A stretch of DNA of 64,000 nt, taken from Rubripirellula sp. GTDB taxonomy: Bacteria > Planctomycetota > Planctomycetia > Pirellulales > Pirellulaceae. The stretch is from positions 1 through 64,000 of the forward strand of contig JAAXJB010000016.1 of NCBI GenBank assembly GCA_012270065.1, in the 5' to 3' direction. Both the position numbers and the translations under genes were made by a program. The notes beneath the pieces are model-generated. The model did not search any database. It had not been told where the DNA came from and saw only the letters and a program-made list of their open reading frames with translations. Within the stretch, counting starts at the first letter, position 1; each line of letters starts with the position of its first letter. Positions 8,812 through 17,539 of this stretch are shown one piece after another.

Positions 8812-10332
8812 ATGCCAACCTCACCCCAATTGCAACCTTACGACGACTTCAATCGCGAGCTTGAATCCAACGTCTGCCCTCCTGACTGGGTGAACCCTGA
8901 GCCAACCGGGCGATACAACCTGGTCGTGATTGGCGGAGGAACAGCAGGACTTGTTTCTGCAATGGGAGCTGCTGGACTGGGTGCCAAAGTCGCACTGATT
9001 GAACGCGAACTGCTGGGTGGAGACTGTCTGAACGTTGGCTGTGTTCCCTCCAAGGCAATGTTGAGTGTGGGGCGTTTTCTGCACAGCATGAAACGTGCGC
9101 AAAGCTTGGGCGTTGACATCAAAGAGCAGGCAACCGCCGACTTCCCGGCTGTGATGGCGCGTCTCAGGCAGCTGCGTGCCAGCATCAGCCCACATGATTC
9201 GGCCGACCGGTTTCGTAAAGCCGGCATTGATGTTTTCCTGGGGCATGGGAAATTCACCGGCACAAACGAGGTGCAGGTGGGCGAAACGCGGTTGCAGTTT
9301 GCCAAAGCCGTCATTACAAGCGGCGCCAAAGCAGCCAAGTTGAATGTCCCCGGCTGTGACAAGACGCACGTGCTGACCAACGAAAACGTTTTTTCGCTTA
9401 CCGAACTACCTAGGAGACTGGTCGTAGTCGGTGGAGGTCCAATCGGATGCGAACTCGCACAGGTGTTTGCGCAACTGGGATCCCAAGTGACCCAACTGGA
9501 ACGTTCTGGGCAGATTCTGCCTCGTGAAGAACCTGACGCATCTACCCTCGTCAGAAAATCGATGGAAAGTGACGGTGCGACCATACTCACCGACACCGAG
9601 CTGGTTCGCATCACACAATTGGACGATCACAAGGTGGTGACAATCCGCGACAGCCAAGGTGAGCAGGACATCCTCTGTGACGAGATCCTGACCGCTGTCG
9701 GTCGAACTCCCAACGTCGCCGGAATGGGACTGGAAAAGGCAGAAATCGATTATGACCTCACCCGCGGAATTCAGGTCAACGACAGACTGCAGACGACAAA
9801 CCCTAACGTGTTCGCCGCCGGCGACGTGGCATCGCGTTACCAGTTCACTCACGCGGCGGACTTCATGGCGAGAGTAGTGATTCAGAATGCCCTATTCATG
9901 GGCCGCCGGAAAGCAAGCTCGCTTTTGATCCCATGGGCAACTTACACCGCGCCGGAGGTTGCGCATGTGGGACTGTACCCCCACGAGGCAAATGCCCAAA
10001 ACATCCCCACCGACTGTTACGAAGTCCAGTTTTCCGAAGTCGACCGCTCAATTCTCGAAAGCGATACGGACGGATTTGTGCGAGTGCTGGTTGCCAAAGG
10101 GAAAGACCGAATTCTGGGAGCTACCATCGTGTCGCCGCAAGCTGGTGACCTGATCAACGAAATCACCTTGGCCATGAACCACCAGATCGGCCTGAAAGGC
10201 ATCGCCAATACGATCCATCCTTACCCGACTCATGCTGAGGCGTTGAGGAAACTGGGAGACAAATTCAACCGGACGCGATTAACACCCAGAGTTGCAGGAC
10301 TGATGCGGCGTTGGCTTGAATTCCGTCGTTAA
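8812..10332 (+). CDS. Mercuric-reductase-like FAD-dependent disulfide oxidoreductase
   Basis: Class I pyridine nucleotide-disulfide oxidoreductase, 506 residues. An N-terminal extension (PYDDFNRELESNVCPPDWVNP) precedes the FAD Rossmann motif VVIGGGTAGL. The redox-active disulfide is GGDCLNVGCVPSKA (Cys72 and Cys77). The NAD(P) motif VVVGGGPIGCELAQVF, the second FAD motif TTNPNVFAAGDVA and the C-terminal dimerisation domain with HPYPTHAEAL follow. The mercury-binding C-terminal Cys pair and the N-terminal HMA domain of true MerA are absent, so mercury reduction is unlikely; the substrate is unknown. A GTG at 8704 would overlap the upstream gene, but the ATG at 8812 is more plausible. It probably forms an operon with the TVP38 gene and may pass electrons to a membrane partner. 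Confidence 0.93.
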   Translation: MPTSPQLQPYDDFNRELESNVCPPDWVNPEPTGRYNLVVIGGGTAGLVSAMGAAGLGAKVALIERELLGGDCLNVGCVPSKAMLSVGRFLHSMKRAQSLGVDIKEQATADFPAVMARLRQLRASISPHDSADRFRKAGIDVFLGHGKFTGTNEVQVGETRLQFAKAVITSGAKAAKLNVPGCDKTHVLTNENVFSLTELPRRLVVVGGGPIGCELAQVFAQLGSQVTQLERSGQILPREEPDASTLVRKSMESDGATILTDTELVRITQLDDHKVVTIRDSQGEQDILCDEILTAVGRTPNVAGMGLEKAEIDYDLTRGIQVNDRLQTTNPNVFAAGDVASRYQFTHAADFMARVVIQNALFMGRRKASSLLIPWATYTAPEVAHVGLYPHEANAQNIPTDCYEVQFSEVDRSILESDTDGFVRVLVAKGKDRILGATIVSPQAGDLINEITLAMNHQIGLKGIANTIHPYPTHAEALRKLGDKFNRTRLTPRVAGLMRRWLEFRR

Positions 10333-10759
10333 GGACAGCCAATGTGTTCGCTGCTGCGTCTTCCAGCCTCTGACAAAAAACGGTGCCATCACATGACGCG
10401 AAACAAATTGCCACGATACGCTTGACAGAAACCACAGATCACGGCCTCACAAAAAGTTCCAACAATCGGAAATGTCATGCACGGCAAATTTTTTTACTGC
10501 GATCACTGCATGGCGGGATTCTTTACGCACTGAACCCACGCGGAACACGTGAAAGCTGATAAAATACGGGTGAGATAGAGACCTTGCGTCACGTCCGGTT
10601 CATTCCACCTTCCCCACCGAATCAACCAACCCCCGGATAGAATCAACGTGCTGCAGTCGATACGATACAGATAGCTCGGTGGGAATCACCGAGCCGGAAC
10701 ACGTCGAACTTGCCTCGACTTCACAGAATCCATCACCAACGAACAGGCTCGGTTTGATC
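10333..10759. other. Intergenic region upstream of the moxR operon
   Basis: These 427 bp have no credible gene. A perfect 8-bp hairpin (GCTCGGTG 10674-10681, CACCGAGC 10687-10694, 5-nt loop) sits 66 bp before the moxR ATG, where it would be in the 5' leader. There is no T-run after it. The operon promoter must lie here but I could not place it. Confidence 0.4.
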
Positions 10760-11701
10760 ATGTCGCAGGCAGCGTTTGAAACATCCCGCTCACTGAGCAG
10801 TAACATTGAGAGCGTGGTACTGGGCAAGCCTGATATCGTTCAACTGCTGGTTACCTGTCTGCTGGCAGGCGAGCATCTGCTTTTAGAAGATGTTCCCGGT
10901 GTAGGAAAGACGTTGGCAGCCAAGGCGATGTCGCAGAGCATCAAGGGCGATTTTGCCCGGCTTCAGTTCACTCCTGACCTGCTGCCAAGTGACATCACAG
11001 GCAGTGTGATCTATCGAAGTGACACCCGTGATTTCGAATTCAGCCCGGGTCCTATTTTTGCCAACGTCGTGCTCGCAGATGAAGTCAATCGAGCGCCGCC
11101 ACGGACCCAATCCGCCTTGCTTGAGGCAATGAGCGAGAGTCGCGTTTCCATTGATGGCGCCACACACGACTTGCCAAAGCCCTTCATCGTCGTTGCCACT
11201 CAAAATCCTTTTGAGTACGAAGGCACGTACACGCTTCCGGAAAGTCAACTTGACCGTTTTCTGATGAGAACCTCCATCGGTTACCCAAAGCGTGAAATCG
11301 AGCGGACGGTATTACAGACGCACCGCCAGGGTGAACCGGTAGACAAGCTCGAACCCGTCGTTTCTACCGAAGACCTGCTTGAAGCCCAGCAGGCTGCCCG
11401 CGATGTCCAATTCGACGAAACTCTGGTCGACTACCTGCTGAATATTGTCGAGGCCACAAGAAAACACGAGGGTTTCCAGGTAGGTGTGAGCACGCGCGGT
11501 GCGCTCAGTTTTTATCGTGGATGCCAGGCGAGAGCGATCACAGAAGGTCGCGACTACGTCACGCCAGACGATGTCAAAGAATTGTCAGTTCCCTGTCTTG
11601 CCCACCGGGTATTGCCTCGCGGCATTTTCCAGGGTGCCAACCGCACCGAAGTGGAAGCTGAATTGTCGGACGTGATTCAGGAAATTCCCGTTCCCATCTA
11701 G
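10760..11701 (+). CDS. MoxR family AAA+ ATPase
   Basis: Cytoplasmic AAA+ ATPase of the MoxR type, thought to act as a chaperone that matures proteins or complexes, often with VWA or DUF58 partners. The 313-residue protein has Walker A DVPGVGKT (Asp44 to Thr51), Walker B VVLADEVNRA (Asp107, Glu108), the sensor-1 region VVATQNPFEYEGTYTLPESQLDRF, and a C-terminal lid ending with VSTRGALSFYRGCQARAI and YVTPDDVKEL. The ATG at 10760 gives the standard family N-terminus; a GTG at 10679 would add 27 non-conserved residues. It heads the moxR - DUF58 - TgpA - cmk operon, whose first three members are a widespread conserved set. Confidence 0.94.
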   Translation: MSQAAFETSRSLSSNIESVVLGKPDIVQLLVTCLLAGEHLLLEDVPGVGKTLAAKAMSQSIKGDFARLQFTPDLLPSDITGSVIYRSDTRDFEFSPGPIFANVVLADEVNRAPPRTQSALLEAMSESRVSIDGATHDLPKPFIVVATQNPFEYEGTYTLPESQLDRFLMRTSIGYPKREIERTVLQTHRQGEPVDKLEPVVSTEDLLEAQQAARDVQFDETLVDYLLNIVEATRKHEGFQVGVSTRGALSFYRGCQARAITEGRDYVTPDDVKELSVPCLAHRVLPRGIFQGANRTEVEAELSDVIQEIPVPI

Positions 11702-11781
11702 GACCCCATCTGCTGCCTGTGTCATCCTCGGACTGAAAACCCAATTCTGCATCCATCGCAGAAACTCTGGAGGAAAAGTTT

Positions 11782-13203
11782 TTGCCCGCGACATCCCAAA
11801 GCGAGACGAAACGAAAACACCGTCTGACGAAGCTTGGATTTCATTTCCTGTTCGTCGGCGCTTTTGCGATGTTTGGCGGCGCGTTCCGAAGTTCCAATCT
11901 GCTGCTAATTCTCGCTGCCCTCGTATTTGGTGCTTTGCTGATGCAGTGGCGATGGTCACGCAAGTCGGCTGAGTGCGTGCGAGTCCGCAGAAGATTTCCA
12001 CGCGAAGCATTCGCGGGACAGCTGTTTCGCCTACGTTACCGTTTCACGAACGTCAGTCGACTGCTCGCAGTTTGGACCCTTCGTGTGGAAGACGAGATCG
12101 AGTCCTTGGCAGGATCTGAAAAAAGCGTCGCAGTCAGTGGTCTGGGACGCTTGAACCCCGAGCAGACATTGATCAGTTACTGCGACTGTCTGATCACTCG
12201 TCGCGGCCGTTATCGTTTCGGCCCCATGGCACTGATGACCACTTTTCCGTTTTCACTTTTCAGTTCCAAGCAATACAGCGAGCAGACCGATGAACTTTAC
12301 GTCTTTCCATCACTGCTGAAACTCCGCAACCGGTGGCAGATGCGCCTTGCCAGCCGGAGCGGTGGTGAGTCGAAGACCGCGCGGCAAAGCGGATCGGTTG
12401 AAGGTGATTTTTTCGGTTTACGTGAGTGGCAGACGGGAGACAGCCGGAAGTGGATTCACTGGCGAACCACTGCGAGACTGGGCGAACCGGCTGTCCGCCA
12501 GTTCGAACAGCAACGCCGGTTCGATACCTGCATTCTCGTCGACGCTTACTGCCCCAATGAAGAATCAGATGAAACGCTGGAACTGGCAATCAGTCTGGCC
12601 GCCACGTTCCTGACCCACCTCTCAACTTCTCCGTCAAACAGAATGACGCTCGCTTGCGCAGGGACTGAATCAGGTACCGTGATCGGTGGCGGTTCGCCCG
12701 CAGGAAAACGTCAAATGCTGGAAATGCTGAGTGAACTGGCTCACTCCCCGGCACCAGACTTGAAAGCTGCGGTCCAGCAGGTCACCCAAAGCGTCGGCCG
12801 CGGTCAGGACCTGCTCGTAATCAGCCCGCGATCTCTGCAGGATGCGATCTCCGACGCAGAGGACCTGAAACCATGCCTCGCCCCGTGGATGCGTACTGGC
12901 AGTTTCCGTTGGATCAATGTTGGCAGTCGCGAACTCGAGCAATGGGTCGTTGGCTCACGCCATGAAAGCCGTGTTCGTGAATCCAGCCAAACAACTGCGA
13001 ACCAGACATCTTCAGACAATCGAGATACGCACAATCAACTGGCAACTGACCACGATACGCCAGCGAACGAAAAACCGGAAGGATCCACTGCGGCAGTTGC
13101 AACGACACCTGCTGGCTCTTCGGCGGAACCTCCCAATCAACATCAGACGGAACCAGAACAGAGAATCGCAAATGACACACCAGCGGAGAAGCATCAGCCA
13201 TGA
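11782..13203 (+). CDS. DUF58 domain-containing protein
   Basis: A 473-residue protein with two N-terminal membrane segments (FHFLFVGAFAMFGGAF and LLLILAALVFGALLM), a beta-rich stretch, and the DUF58 signature near residues 213-235 (REWQTGDSRKWIHWRTTARLGEPAVRQFE). The DUF58 domain is related to VWA folds and is the usual partner of MoxR ATPases. The last 80 or so residues are polar, Gln/Asn/Thr/Pro-rich and probably disordered. The start is a TTG at 11782, supported by GGAGG at 11769-11773 with 8-nt spacing, the best ribosome site in the operon. It overlaps the next gene by 4 bp (ATGA), so translation is coupled. The exact biochemical role is unknown. Confidence 0.9.
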   Translation: MPATSQSETKRKHRLTKLGFHFLFVGAFAMFGGAFRSSNLLLILAALVFGALLMQWRWSRKSAECVRVRRRFPREAFAGQLFRLRYRFTNVSRLLAVWTLRVEDEIESLAGSEKSVAVSGLGRLNPEQTLISYCDCLITRRGRYRFGPMALMTTFPFSLFSSKQYSEQTDELYVFPSLLKLRNRWQMRLASRSGGESKTARQSGSVEGDFFGLREWQTGDSRKWIHWRTTARLGEPAVRQFEQQRRFDTCILVDAYCPNEESDETLELAISLAATFLTHLSTSPSNRMTLACAGTESGTVIGGGSPAGKRQMLEMLSELAHSPAPDLKAAVQQVTQSVGRGQDLLVISPRSLQDAISDAEDLKPCLAPWMRTGSFRWINVGSRELEQWVVGSRHESRVRESSQTTANQTSSDNRDTHNQLATDHDTPANEKPEGSTAAVATTPAGSSAEPPNQHQTEPEQRIANDTPAEKHQP

Positions 13204-15809
13204 CCTCCGCCGACCTGAGCGTTTCGCCGAAAAGAGAGAATATCAACCACACAACCTATGAGCGGCTGAAACTCCTGTTCGCCATTTTGTCGGGACTTGG
13301 CGGACTGGTTCTTCTGTTGTCCAGTGAAAATGATTCAACGCCATTCATTGCAGTTTTCTTTGCCGTGTTCGGTTACATCTTTGTTGACTGGCTGAGAATC
13401 TTTTCATTGCCACCAATCATTGCCTATGCTGCCATGGCCGTCACTGCGGTCTACAGCACGAGCGATATCCTCCTGCCTCTCCTTGGCGGCGAAAGCGGCC
13501 CACAAAGAGACGGCAACAATGCCGTGGCATCCGTCGCACAGTTACTTGTGCTTGTGCAGGCCATCCTGATGCTTCAAAAGAAGAACCGGCGGATCTTTGA
13601 GCAATTAGGTGTCTTCTGTCTGCTTGATCTTGTCGTTGCTGCTGTATTCGGCAACACAATTGCGTTCGGGTTCCTCATGATCCCACTATGCATCACAGCC
13701 GCCTTCGCACTTTCGTTGTTGGCTGTGGTATCTGCATCTGAAGGGCTCAGTAACCTGGAGGGTCCGGAAGTCAGAACAGCGGGTGATACTGCAAAATCAG
13801 AAATCACCACCGAAAAAACAATCACCATCACCTCCACAGACGGTGCTAAATCGATTGCCGCCGCTGCCCGGCGTTTGCCACTGCTGGCAATATTCAGTGT
13901 TGGCCCATCGGTCATCATGTTGGCTGCGGTCTTTTTCTATCTCTTGCCCCGGATAACCAACGCCGCGCGCGATTCTGGACAAGGCAATGCACTGGTCGGA
14001 TTCAACGACCAGGTGAATCTGAAGCAGATTGGAAAAATGCAGCAGAATCCTGCGATTGCGTTGCGGGCGAAAATCGTCGACGCAAAAACGGGCAAGCCGT
14101 ACAAGATCGTGGGAGATTTGTATCTGCGCGGCAAAGTACTGGAGAACTATGAGGTTCAACCCACCCGGCGCGGCTTCACTTCCGCGCAGTGGACAGCAAT
14201 CGCATTGGGACGTATGTCCGCTGGCAAACCGCTGCCACGAGATCCTACCCCTCCTCGCAGCGTTGAAACCAATTTTTTTGATGTCACAAATTTTGATATC
14301 ACTTGCAGTGCAATGCGTACACCTTCGCTGTTCGCGCCGGCGCCCTATCACCGCGAATCATCACAAAACGTCGTTGTGCATTTGCCCGATCGCTGGACAT
14401 TGAAAAGAAAAGCTGCCGCCGCTACGGGTAGGTTGAGTCGGTTCTCCCGACTCCGTTACAGCTTTGCCAGTAATGCATTCAAGGATGGACTTCAAACAGA
14501 ATTGATCGCCCGGTTCGCGTTAGGTGATGCTGTACAGCAACGGGATCCGCTTGACACGGGTTTCTCCCGCATGGAGTTCAGCGAAGGTGAAACGGAAAGA
14601 TATGAAAGCGTGCTGCTGGAATATGACATTGACGCCATCCCCAGTGCTGCGCTGCTGTCTGAACGGTTTGGCAAAAGGCGTGAGTCTGATCAGACGTTCT
14701 CGGATTATCGGCTTTCAAAAGCAATGGAACGTTATCTGGCGACATCACCAGATTTCTCCTACACGTTGGACCTGAGTGCCAAGCCCATTGCAGGTCTCGA
14801 TCCACTGGAGCAGTTTCTTTCCGTCGACAAACGCGGTCACTGTCAGTATTTTGCCGCAGCTCTGGTAATGATGTTGCGTAGCCAGGGAATCCCCTCACGA
14901 ATCGTGGTGGGTTACAAGACAAACGAATACAACGATCTGGCGAAGCAATATGTTGCCAGACAAATGCATGCGCACGCGTGGGTTGAAGCTTTGATTGACC
15001 GAGATCAACTGAACCCGAATCGCAACGTTTTCGGCCAACCGAAGTCGCAGCAGTACTGGCTGCGTCTGGATCCAACACCTTCGACCAGTTCGTCAAGCAA
15101 CCAACCTAGCCGAGTCACTCAGGTTCTGGACGTTGCCCAGAACGCCTGGGAAGACTATGTGGTTGACATGGACCGGACACGTCAGGAAACAACGCTTCTG
15201 GGCCGTGGCATCACGCCCATGAACAGTTCATATGACAGATTTGTGGCGTGGCTGAGAATGAGTTTCCAAAGATTGAAAAATGGAACTTTGTTGTCGGATG
15301 ATGGTGGCAGAAAGGACATTTTTTCCGTTCCTGCCGCAATTCTCGGTTTCCTGCTAACACTTTTTGCTGTCTTTCTCCTTCGCGTCCCACTGCCAAAATG
15401 GATCAAACGGAGAATGCAAACCAAGCGGGACCGCAAGATCATGCGTCCTTCCGTTGATTTCTACGCTCGAACACTGGATCAGCTTGTCCGGTTGGGAATC
15501 AACCGCACGGCTTCTCAAACGCCGGCAGAACTTCTCGATGAATACTCCAACCGTCCGCAAGACACGGCGCAGGCGAAACAAGCGGGATTGATTCACCAAC
15601 ACCTGAGTTTCCTGACCGAGCAATTTTATGTCAGGCGCTTTCGTGGTGATCGGATCCAAGGCAAATCTGGCAATTCCGGCCTTGATCCCAACGCCGTGAT
15701 GATGGATGCTGCTGCATCATCCGAGTCGATTGATCAGGCTTTGCGCGACCTGACGAGAAATGTCGACGAATTGCTTCTGGAATCATCGCGTACAAAGTCG
15801 TCAGCATGA
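13200..15809 (+). CDS. TgpA-like transglutaminase membrane protein (DUF3488/transglutaminase/DUF4129)
   Basis: An 869-residue membrane protein. The N-terminal 270 residues hold about seven membrane segments (DUF3488/TgpA type). A large extracytoplasmic part follows with a transglutaminase-like domain: catalytic Cys548 in RGHCQYFAAAL, His592 in HAHAWVEAL and Asp624 in YWLRLDPTPS. A further membrane helix (PAAILGFLLTLFAVFLL) leads to a cytoplasmic DUF4129-type tail with NRTASQTPAELL. In Pseudomonas, TgpA is required for viability and has transglutaminase activity. The ATG overlaps the DUF58 stop by 4 bp, and the stop overlaps the next start (ATGA). The triad is intact, so the enzyme should be active on peptides or envelope proteins. 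Confidence 0.92.
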   Translation: MTSADLSVSPKRENINHTTYERLKLLFAILSGLGGLVLLLSSENDSTPFIAVFFAVFGYIFVDWLRIFSLPPIIAYAAMAVTAVYSTSDILLPLLGGESGPQRDGNNAVASVAQLLVLVQAILMLQKKNRRIFEQLGVFCLLDLVVAAVFGNTIAFGFLMIPLCITAAFALSLLAVVSASEGLSNLEGPEVRTAGDTAKSEITTEKTITITSTDGAKSIAAAARRLPLLAIFSVGPSVIMLAAVFFYLLPRITNAARDSGQGNALVGFNDQVNLKQIGKMQQNPAIALRAKIVDAKTGKPYKIVGDLYLRGKVLENYEVQPTRRGFTSAQWTAIALGRMSAGKPLPRDPTPPRSVETNFFDVTNFDITCSAMRTPSLFAPAPYHRESSQNVVVHLPDRWTLKRKAAAATGRLSRFSRLRYSFASNAFKDGLQTELIARFALGDAVQQRDPLDTGFSRMEFSEGETERYESVLLEYDIDAIPSAALLSERFGKRRESDQTFSDYRLSKAMERYLATSPDFSYTLDLSAKPIAGLDPLEQFLSVDKRGHCQYFAAALVMMLRSQGIPSRIVVGYKTNEYNDLAKQYVARQMHAHAWVEALIDRDQLNPNRNVFGQPKSQQYWLRLDPTPSTSSSSNQPSRVTQVLDVAQNAWEDYVVDMDRTRQETTLLGRGITPMNSSYDRFVAWLRMSFQRLKNGTLLSDDGGRKDIFSVPAAILGFLLTLFAVFLLRVPLPKWIKRRMQTKRDRKIMRPSVDFYARTLDQLVRLGINRTASQTPAELLDEYSNRPQDTAQAKQAGLIHQHLSFLTEQFYVRRFRGDRIQGKSGNSGLDPNAVMMDAAASSESIDQALRDLTRNVDELLLESSRTKSSA

Positions 15810-16489
15810 TAGTAACCATCGATGGACCAGCTGGTGCGGGCAAAAGCAGCATCGCACGTGAGGTTGCCGCGACCCTTGGATTCATCTTCCTTGATACCGG
15901 CGCGATGTATCGGGCAATCACATTGGGCGCTATCCGAAAACAAATTGAATTTTCGGATCCGGCAGGTCTGATTGCCCATGCAAAAGCATCTCGCATTCAA
16001 TGCCTGAGCGATCGAATCATTCTCGATGATGATGACATCACCCGAGAGATCCGTACGCCAGTTGTCACCGACTCAATCAAACACGTTGCCAACATCAACG
16101 AAATTCGCGACGTGCTGTCCCAACAACAGCGAGAGATCGCGTTGAGCCAGAACATTGTCACCGAGGGTCGGGATCAGGGCACCGAGGTTTTTCCCGATGC
16201 TGAATGCAAATTTTTTCTGACGGCATCACCAGAAGAACGCGCGAAACGTCGATATCAACAACTCGCGGAATCAGGCCGGCCGATTCCCCTGGAACAGATT
16301 CGGGCAACCCAGGATCAACGCGACGCAGAAGATCGTGAACGTCCACAGGGCGCTTTGCGACCTGCAGAGGATTCGGTGATCATCAACAGTGATGACATGA
16401 GCCGCGACGAAGTAATGGAACTGATCCTGACGACAGTCCGCAAGCAGATCGAATCCGTCACGCTGCACCGTTCCACCCCGGGAACGTGA
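15806..16489 (+). CDS. cmk: Cytidylate kinase
   Basis: Phosphorylates CMP and dCMP with ATP in pyrimidine nucleotide supply. The 227-residue protein shows the P-loop GPAGAGKSS (residues 7-15), the LDTGAMYRA substrate motif, the NMP-binding arm with VTEGRDQGTEVFPDA, the TASPEERAKRRYQQL lid region and the final VIINSDDMS strand. Length matches bacterial Cmk. The start codon overlaps the TgpA-like gene stop by 4 bp, so it is translationally coupled to an envelope operon. That is an unusual place for cmk, which in many bacteria lies by rpsA or aroA. The ending residues (TLHRSTPGT) are poorly conserved. Confidence 0.95.
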   Translation: MIVTIDGPAGAGKSSIAREVAATLGFIFLDTGAMYRAITLGAIRKQIEFSDPAGLIAHAKASRIQCLSDRIILDDDDITREIRTPVVTDSIKHVANINEIRDVLSQQQREIALSQNIVTEGRDQGTEVFPDAECKFFLTASPEERAKRRYQQLAESGRPIPLEQIRATQDQRDAEDRERPQGALRPAEDSVIINSDDMSRDEVMELILTTVRKQIESVTLHRSTPGT

Positions 16490-16666
16490 ATTCATCCGGC
16501 CCCCCAGCCGACGCTGTCGCACCGCGCCTCATACACGGTTTTGTAAAAGCATAAGCCCGGCCATCATCACGGTCGAACACCACCAGTTGCCCAAGATGTG
16601 CCGCGCGTCGAACATAGCACTTGTCACGAAGTGCGACTGATCGAGACGCCGCTGGGCTCGGAAGAA

Positions 16667-17173
16667 TCAGCGGACGCCGCGAACAATGTCTCCGAAACCC
16701 GTCCAAAGCCACATGACGGCAGACTCAATTTTCGGAGCGGTTCCCAGGGCGTCACCGATACCAGGCATGGCAAGCAACAGAAAGACGGCAAACAGCATGC
16801 CGGTGTAAACAAGGCCGGACAGTCCCTCGCCATTTCCTGAACGGGTCGGTCCACGGGACAACATCGCGACCCTGGTGTTCTCTGGCTTGGTGAGATCCCT
16901 GAGCCGCCGAAGCCCCATTTGAAGGTGGCCATCGGGCGAATTGAAAATCCACTGCCCATGAACCTCCACTCTCGTCCCCTCATACTCCAGCACCCAGGGA
17001 CATCCAATGGTCAATCGACTGGCATCGTGAGGCTTCACCAAAACTGTAAAACCATCGATCGACGTCTCCTGAACGCGAACTTTCAGACGTCTTCGGCGAC
17101 TGCATAGGACGGCCTCAGCCTGATCTTCATGAACAGGACAGCGGTAATAGCTTGGATCTTGTGTTTCAGTCAT
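16667..17173 (-). CDS. Hypothetical membrane protein, possible PilZ-like domain
   Basis: A 168-residue protein that I do not recognise with certainty. The N-terminus has a Cys-rich stretch (YRCPVHEDQAEAVLC), then SRRRRLKVRVQETSIDGFTV, followed by a beta-rich region (LTIGCPWVLEYEGTRVEVHGQWIFNS) that ends LQMGLRRLRDL. The Arg cluster with SxxG and the beta pattern recall PilZ-type domains that bind cyclic di-GMP, but the spacing between Arg and SxxG is shorter than usual, so this is only a suggestion. A membrane helix (LVYTGMLFAVFLLLAMPGI) lies near the C-terminus. The ATG at 17173 is preferred to an upstream start that adds 35 residues. It is convergent with cmk and divergent from the cytochrome gene. 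Confidence 0.7.
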   Translation of the reverse strand: MTETQDPSYYRCPVHEDQAEAVLCSRRRRLKVRVQETSIDGFTVLVKPHDASRLTIGCPWVLEYEGTRVEVHGQWIFNSPDGHLQMGLRRLRDLTKPENTRVAMLSRGPTRSGNGEGLSGLVYTGMLFAVFLLLAMPGIGDALGTAPKIESAVMWLWTGFGDIVRGVR

Positions 17174-17539
17174 TCTGCCAGTCAATACAGGTGACGACGC
17201 TTGGATGAGGGGGCATGTGCGACTGTGTGTGGGGCACACAGATTTCGCCCAAACCGAACAAAGCGCATAGTTCACCAAAACCTACCTCACGAAATCCTGC
17301 GAGGCGCGGACCTTGAGCAAAATAACGGCCGGACACGCAATTCCTGTGATTTTCAGCCTCTCTGTACCGTCGAACTGGGCAGGAACGCTCTCAACGAGCC
17401 GTAAAACGTAACGATCGCATCGTCTTTACCCGGGTCGCGCATTACAAGCGTTTTAGGGGTCTTTCCGTGTCGATGGATTGAAAGAGCTATGTCACGCTTG
17501 TTCAGGGTCGTTTTCCGCGATCCCCCATGAAACCCGTTC
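17174..17539. other. Divergent intergenic region
   Basis: This 366-bp stretch separates the small membrane protein gene (minus) from the cytochrome-barrel unit (plus). No ORF here is convincing. Both promoters should lie in it; no clear hexamer pair or hairpin was found. Confidence 0.35.

Noticed and set aside
8812-10332. Calling the flavoprotein MerA
   Set aside because: It lacks the C-terminal Cys pair and HMA domain needed for mercury handling, and no other mer gene is present.
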